Positions 8,221 to 11,413 of a stretch of DNA of 11,413 bases are shown one piece after another. The stretch covers positions 393,297 to 404,709 of the forward strand of contig GG745357.1 in the NCBI GenBank assembly GCA_000151295.1, read 5' to 3'. Source of the DNA: Allomyces macrogynus ATCC 38327. Its lineage: Eukaryota > Blastocladiomycota > Blastocladiomycetes > Blastocladiales > Blastocladiaceae. Under the pieces are notes generated by a model. That model was not told where the DNA came from. It made no database searches and saw nothing but the letters and a program-made list of their open reading frames with translations. Numbering within the stretch: the stretch's first letter is position 1; every line of letters starts with the position of its first letter. The position numbers and the translations under genes were made by a program.

Positions 8221-9837
8221 ATGCGCGACTCGCGCGCCGCCGCAACTTCGTCCTCGCCGACCACCCCCACTCGCTTCCCCGCCAAGACCACGGCGTCGGG
8301 CCCGGCCTTGCTGCTCGCCGCCTGGTCGTCGGTCGCCGACGCACGCTCCTCGTCGCCGTCGGCCTCACCCCCCACCGCCCTGGTCGCTGCGCAACTGCGT
8401 GCTCACGGCCTGCAGTACCTCGTCGTGCCCTCGGCTCCGGTTCCATCAACGTTTGTCGACGCCATGAACGGCAAACTCGTTCCGGAGGCACCGAATCCGG
8501 TGGACAAGGTTGCGGAAAAGCAGTTCGATGCGCAGGTACTCGCTACGCCGACGAGTGTGCCGGCTCGTGTCGCCGACCCGGTCGGGACGGATCCGGCACG
8601 CACAACCGCGATTAATCGGCCGACGCCACCGCAGCCCGTGCGGACCTCCGACTCGCATCCCTTGCAAGGTTCGTCGACATCTTCTCTTGTCATTCCTTAC
8701 GAATAACCCCCAATCTGACCTCTCTCCTCGCCAGTTTCGTGGATCCTCCCGCCGTCGGTCCTCGCACACCCACCGCCGGACCCGCTCGCTTCCTCTAGCG
8801 ACTATCACGACGACAGCACGCATGTCTACCACCGCATCAACGACCCGCTGCCCGCTCAATCCTCGCTCATCATCGACTTGCTCACGGACTGCTTGCGGCC
8901 CATCACGCCCGATGACGTGCCCTCAACGCCGCCATGCCACGGTAATATCGGCATGAGTTCGTGCCCGGGTAAAAAGGTACGCGTACCGGGCCTGCCCGAC
9001 GCCGACGCGGTCCCGTCGACGCGCCCGCCCGTGCGCCGAGATCTCGATAGCGATTTCCCGCGGCTATTTGCCATGGGCGTGCGCATGGTCGTGTGGTACG
9101 TCTTTGATCAGTTACTCTGGCATTGCCGACGGGAGTCATGATTCTAACGCGCAGCTCGGTAGTTGCCTCTTCGACGAAGAAATGGCACGCATCGGTGCGC
9201 CGTGGACCGAGTATGCGCGGGCCGCGCAGCAAGTCGGGATCGAGGTGGTTCGGTACGCTGATTTGCTGCCCACTGCCGGTCTCCATTCTCAACCTCACCT
9301 CCCCACTCTCTCCAACCAAGAATGCCCATGTACGAAGGCTACGCGCCCGCACGGCCTGGCGACCTCGCGCACGTCCTCGCCGCCATGAACGCGCGGCTCA
9401 CGCAAGGAGACCACGTCCTGATCCATTGCCGCGGCGGTACGCAGCTCGCATTGGCCCAATTTCACTCAGTCGCCCGATGCTAACCCATCCGGTGCTGCGC
9501 GCGATCAGGTATCGGCCGCGCCGCCGTCGTCGCGTGTGCCTACCTCCTGCGGTACGGATGGGCTGTGTCGGCTCCACGCGCTATCCGCATCGTGCGCGCG
9601 CGTCGGTCTCGCCGTGCCGTCGAGACGGCGATCCAGGAACTGTTTCTCGCCGACTGGGCTGAGTGGATCCGCGCCCAAGTAGACGCTGATCACGATGACG
9701 AGGAAGAGGACGAGGCGAGTACGGCGTGGTTGACGAGCGAGTGGGACGGGCAAAAGGTACCGCCGCTGGGGGTGCCCGCGGGAGTCGCGACCAAAGTCAT
9801 GGACATGGCAATGACTGTAGAGGGGGTGGATGGATGA
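8221..9837 (+). CDS. CDKN3-like dual-specificity protein phosphatase
   Basis: Predicted cysteine-dependent protein phosphatase of the CDKN3/KAP-like group. Exons 8221-8668, 8735-9095, 9163-9252, 9321-9436 and 9509-9837 encode 447 aa; the four introns (66, 67, 68, 72 nt) are all phase-consistent and two have perfect CTAAC branch sites. Residues 1-150 are Ala/Ser/Pro-rich and probably disordered. The conserved part begins near VSWILPPSV (150), followed by GMSSCPGKKVR (222-232), RDLDSDFPRLFAMGVRMVVCCLFDEE (core VVCCLFDEE at 268-276) and the P-loop HCRGGIGR (335-342), with Cys336 as nucleophile and Arg342 binding phosphate. AIRIVRARRSRRAVET matches the helix after the P-loop in this group. An acidic tail (DADHDDEEEDE) follows. 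The position where KAP-type enzymes carry the general-acid Asp appears as Glu305 (PMYEGYAP). The start at 8221 is the only in-frame upstream ATG I find; ATG 8464 is an alternative. Confidence 0.88.
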
Positions 9838-10102
9838 TGATAGACTGGCCAGGCGCGAGGCAGGGAACTGTTGGAAGGGCGAGGAGAGATGCTCAGGGGG
9901 CGATTAATTGTATAGATTCAACTCAGCTCGATATTTGCTCAAGAACGCCTGACGACCCGACTCCCCGGCAGCTGGAGTTGAAAGCAATCGCACTGTTGTT
10001 TCAAAATTGGCATTAGAATTGGGAAATGGTATGCAGCAGCAGCAACGGAAAACTATTTACACGCCAAGAAAAGAGACTCAAGACGACGGTGCTCCAACAA
10101 TC
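9838..10102. other. Convergent 3' intergenic gap
   Basis: These 265 bases lie between the stop codons of the phosphatase (plus) and the MTHFR gene (minus). Base composition drops toward A/T in 9898-10090, as expected for 3' untranslated and polyadenylation sequence on both strands. I see no gene here. Confidence 0.6.
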
Positions 10103-11001
10103 TCACGACGACACGGCCGTGACGGCGGGCGCCGCCGGTGAACATGCCGAGACGGTGCTTAGCTTGGTTGCGACCCCATTCGTCGTGGCCTTGGATGCTG
10201 CCGTCGCGGGCCGACTGGCGGGCTCTATGGCGGGTGCGACAGCCGTCTCGGCGGGCGCTCCCGACGCCGACTTCTTGATGCCGTTGGCGGCGGGTGGGGA
10301 CGACGGAGTCGACGACGCAACCTCCGGAACACTCGCGGGTTCGGACGCGAGCAAGTCCTCGACAATCGAGGGCGTCTTCTCGACGGGCACGCCATCGACA
10401 TCGGCCGCGGCCGCGAGCAACAGGTTGACGAGCACCGACTCGGGCTGGTGGAAGTCATTGTGCACGATCGTGACCAAGTACCAGTCGCTTGCGACGCGGT
10501 CAATGTTAGTGTAGGCCGGCGAGCTGGCTGGGTAGACGTTGCGCCACTGCGTCCACAGCTCAAAGGCCTCGTCCTTCCAGGCCATGAATGACGTCAAGTC
10601 GACAATCGTCGGCTGCACAATCTCTTTGCCCGGGAACACGCCCCACGTCACAGCGTTAGGCGAGTTGGGGTCGGCTTCGTTGGTGCGCAGGTCGCCGGCG
10701 CGGTTGATCGCGTGGAACGAGACAAACTCGGCGTCGGGCGTCGTGGCCAGTCGGTTGGCCAGAGCGTCGAGCACCTGTGGCGACACAAACACCTCGAGGT
10801 AGGCCTTTTGGTAAACGTAACCCCCACGCGGGCCCCAGCCATGGACAGCGTCAGTCGACGGCGCGCCGTTCACGGGCGGCTGCGAGTTGATGGTCAGGCA
10901 CCCGCGCGCGTTCAGTTGCGCGAGCAACGACGCGATCGTGCGTGACTCGGGCGCGAGCGGCTGGTCCGACCACGGCAGCGCCGAGATCTTGCCGCGACAG
11001 A
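10103..11001 (-). CDS. Methylenetetrahydrofolate reductase (MET12/MET13 family), last exon, partial
   Basis: MTHFR reduces 5,10-methylene- to 5-methyl-tetrahydrofolate, feeding methionine synthesis. Only the C-terminal regulatory domain, which binds S-adenosylmethionine in eukaryotic enzymes, is present. From upstream to stop I read CRGKISALPWSDQPLAPE, GCLTINSQPPVNG, HGWGPRGGYVYQKAYLE, AVTWGVFPGKEIVQPT, FMAWKDEAFELW and VTIVHNDF, all in order and uninterrupted. The exon probably starts at 11001 (acceptor GTCAAG, with a branch-like TTTCTAAC at about 11029), giving an FCRGK junction with a preceding exon; an alternative acceptor lies at 11012. The N-terminal catalytic barrel (about 300 residues in the family) is not in the window. 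About 80 residues of Ala/Ser/Pro-rich low complexity extend beyond the usual end. GYVYQKAYLE favours the MET13-like branch, but the paralogue cannot be fixed from this domain. Confidence 0.93.
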
Positions 11002-11413
11002 CTTGACAAAGCTCGGTTTCAGTGCTTGTTAGAAATTGGTATTGTCTAGGAAAAAATAAATGAACGGTGTGGGAATATAATTTGCAAGGGGAAGGAGAGG
11101 GAGAAAAGATGTTTGCGGAGATATTAAAAGATGAGTAGAGGGGGAAGGATAGAGGTGGGACAGGTAATGAGAGAGTGTAAGTGAATTGATGATCTCACAG
11201 GGAAGAGATGAAGTTAACCTAACTGGGCGGGAATGGGGGAGGAGGAGGATGACTGCAGTCAATGAAATAGAGGAATTAGCTATAAGCGAGGTATGTGTCG
11301 ATATGTGATGATCAGATACTGTGAGGCGTGATGCGGAGAAGCGAACGGAGCTAGAAGGGCGTGCAGAGTAGGGGATAAGTTGTATGATGGCAGTTTTTTA
11401 TTTTTCTTTTTTT
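11002..11413. other. AT-richer, strand-biased noncoding sequence upstream of MTHFR exon
   Basis: Composition changes abruptly: G/C content falls and the plus strand becomes purine-rich (GGA/GAG/AGA runs), so the minus strand is C/T-rich. No MTHFR catalytic-domain sequence can be read in any frame; a 77-codon minus frame (11262-11029) is low-complexity Leu/Pro/Ser. A CTAAC branch-like motif sits at its MTHFR-proximal end. The right edge ends in T-runs broken by single A and C bases. Candidates are a long MTHFR intron, a rearrangement, or a sequence end. Confidence 0.6.

Noticed and set aside
7422..8375. 317-codon minus-strand frame through the divergent promoter
   Set aside because: Its end contains the first E2-like exon in frame (MATIKSRPLLLLQRELY), but the upstream part is low-complexity Gly/Arg sequence; the start at 7706 matches the family.
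7917..8615. 232-codon plus-strand frame overlapping the phosphatase start
   Set aside because: Arg/Pro-rich, does not splice in phase into the phosphatase exons, and overlaps exon 1 in another frame.
11029..11262. 77-codon minus-strand frame upstream of the MTHFR exon
   Set aside because: Low-complexity Leu/Pro/Ser from a C/T-rich tract, with no resemblance to the MTHFR catalytic domain.

Overview
The window looks like a compact, GC-rich fungal nuclear genome, most likely a basidiomycete yeast or yeast-like species. The reasons are six closely packed eukaryotic genes, short GT-AG introns (mostly 64-94 nt) with GTACGY-type donors and CTAAC/CTGAC/CTCAC-like branch sites, strong G/C bias at third codon positions, and Ala/Pro/Ser-rich spacers inside conserved proteins. 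Nothing points to a virus, plasmid or transposon.

Layout. (1) 1-2452, minus: a SIN1/AVO1 homologue, the TORC2 scaffold subunit. It runs off the left edge just as its PH domain begins. (2) 2453-2857: divergent promoter carrying a (GTG)n repeat block. (3) 2858-3611, plus: an unrecognised 227-aa protein with two CxxC pairs and one intron. (4) 3612-4267: spacer and leader. (5) 4268-5470, plus: TMA46 (human ZC3H15/DFRP1), the two-zinc-finger partner of the ribosome-associated GTPase Rbg1/DRG1. (6) 5588-7706, minus: a five-exon protein with an N-terminal ubiquitin-conjugating (E2) fold in which the catalytic Cys position reads His, followed by an SR-rich stretch, an AT-hook and an acidic tail. (7) 7707-8220: divergent promoter. 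(8) 8221-9837, plus: a five-exon CDKN3-like dual-specificity phosphatase with an intact HCRGGIGR active site. (9) 10103-11001, minus: the C-terminal regulatory domain of methylenetetrahydrofolate reductase. (10) 11002-11413: AT-richer, pyrimidine-rich (minus strand) sequence with no recognisable coding, either a long intron of that reductase or a breakpoint.

The genes are mostly conserved housekeeping or signalling genes with no sign of forming one pathway. They alternate in divergent (SIN1/227-aa protein; E2-like/phosphatase) and convergent (TMA46/E2-like; phosphatase/MTHFR) pairs. All multi-exon models were spliced by hand from donor, acceptor and phase agreement plus family motifs; no RNA or database evidence was available. 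The most interesting item is the E2-like protein: a predicted catalytically dead, UBE2U-like UBC fold joined to an AT-hook tail.
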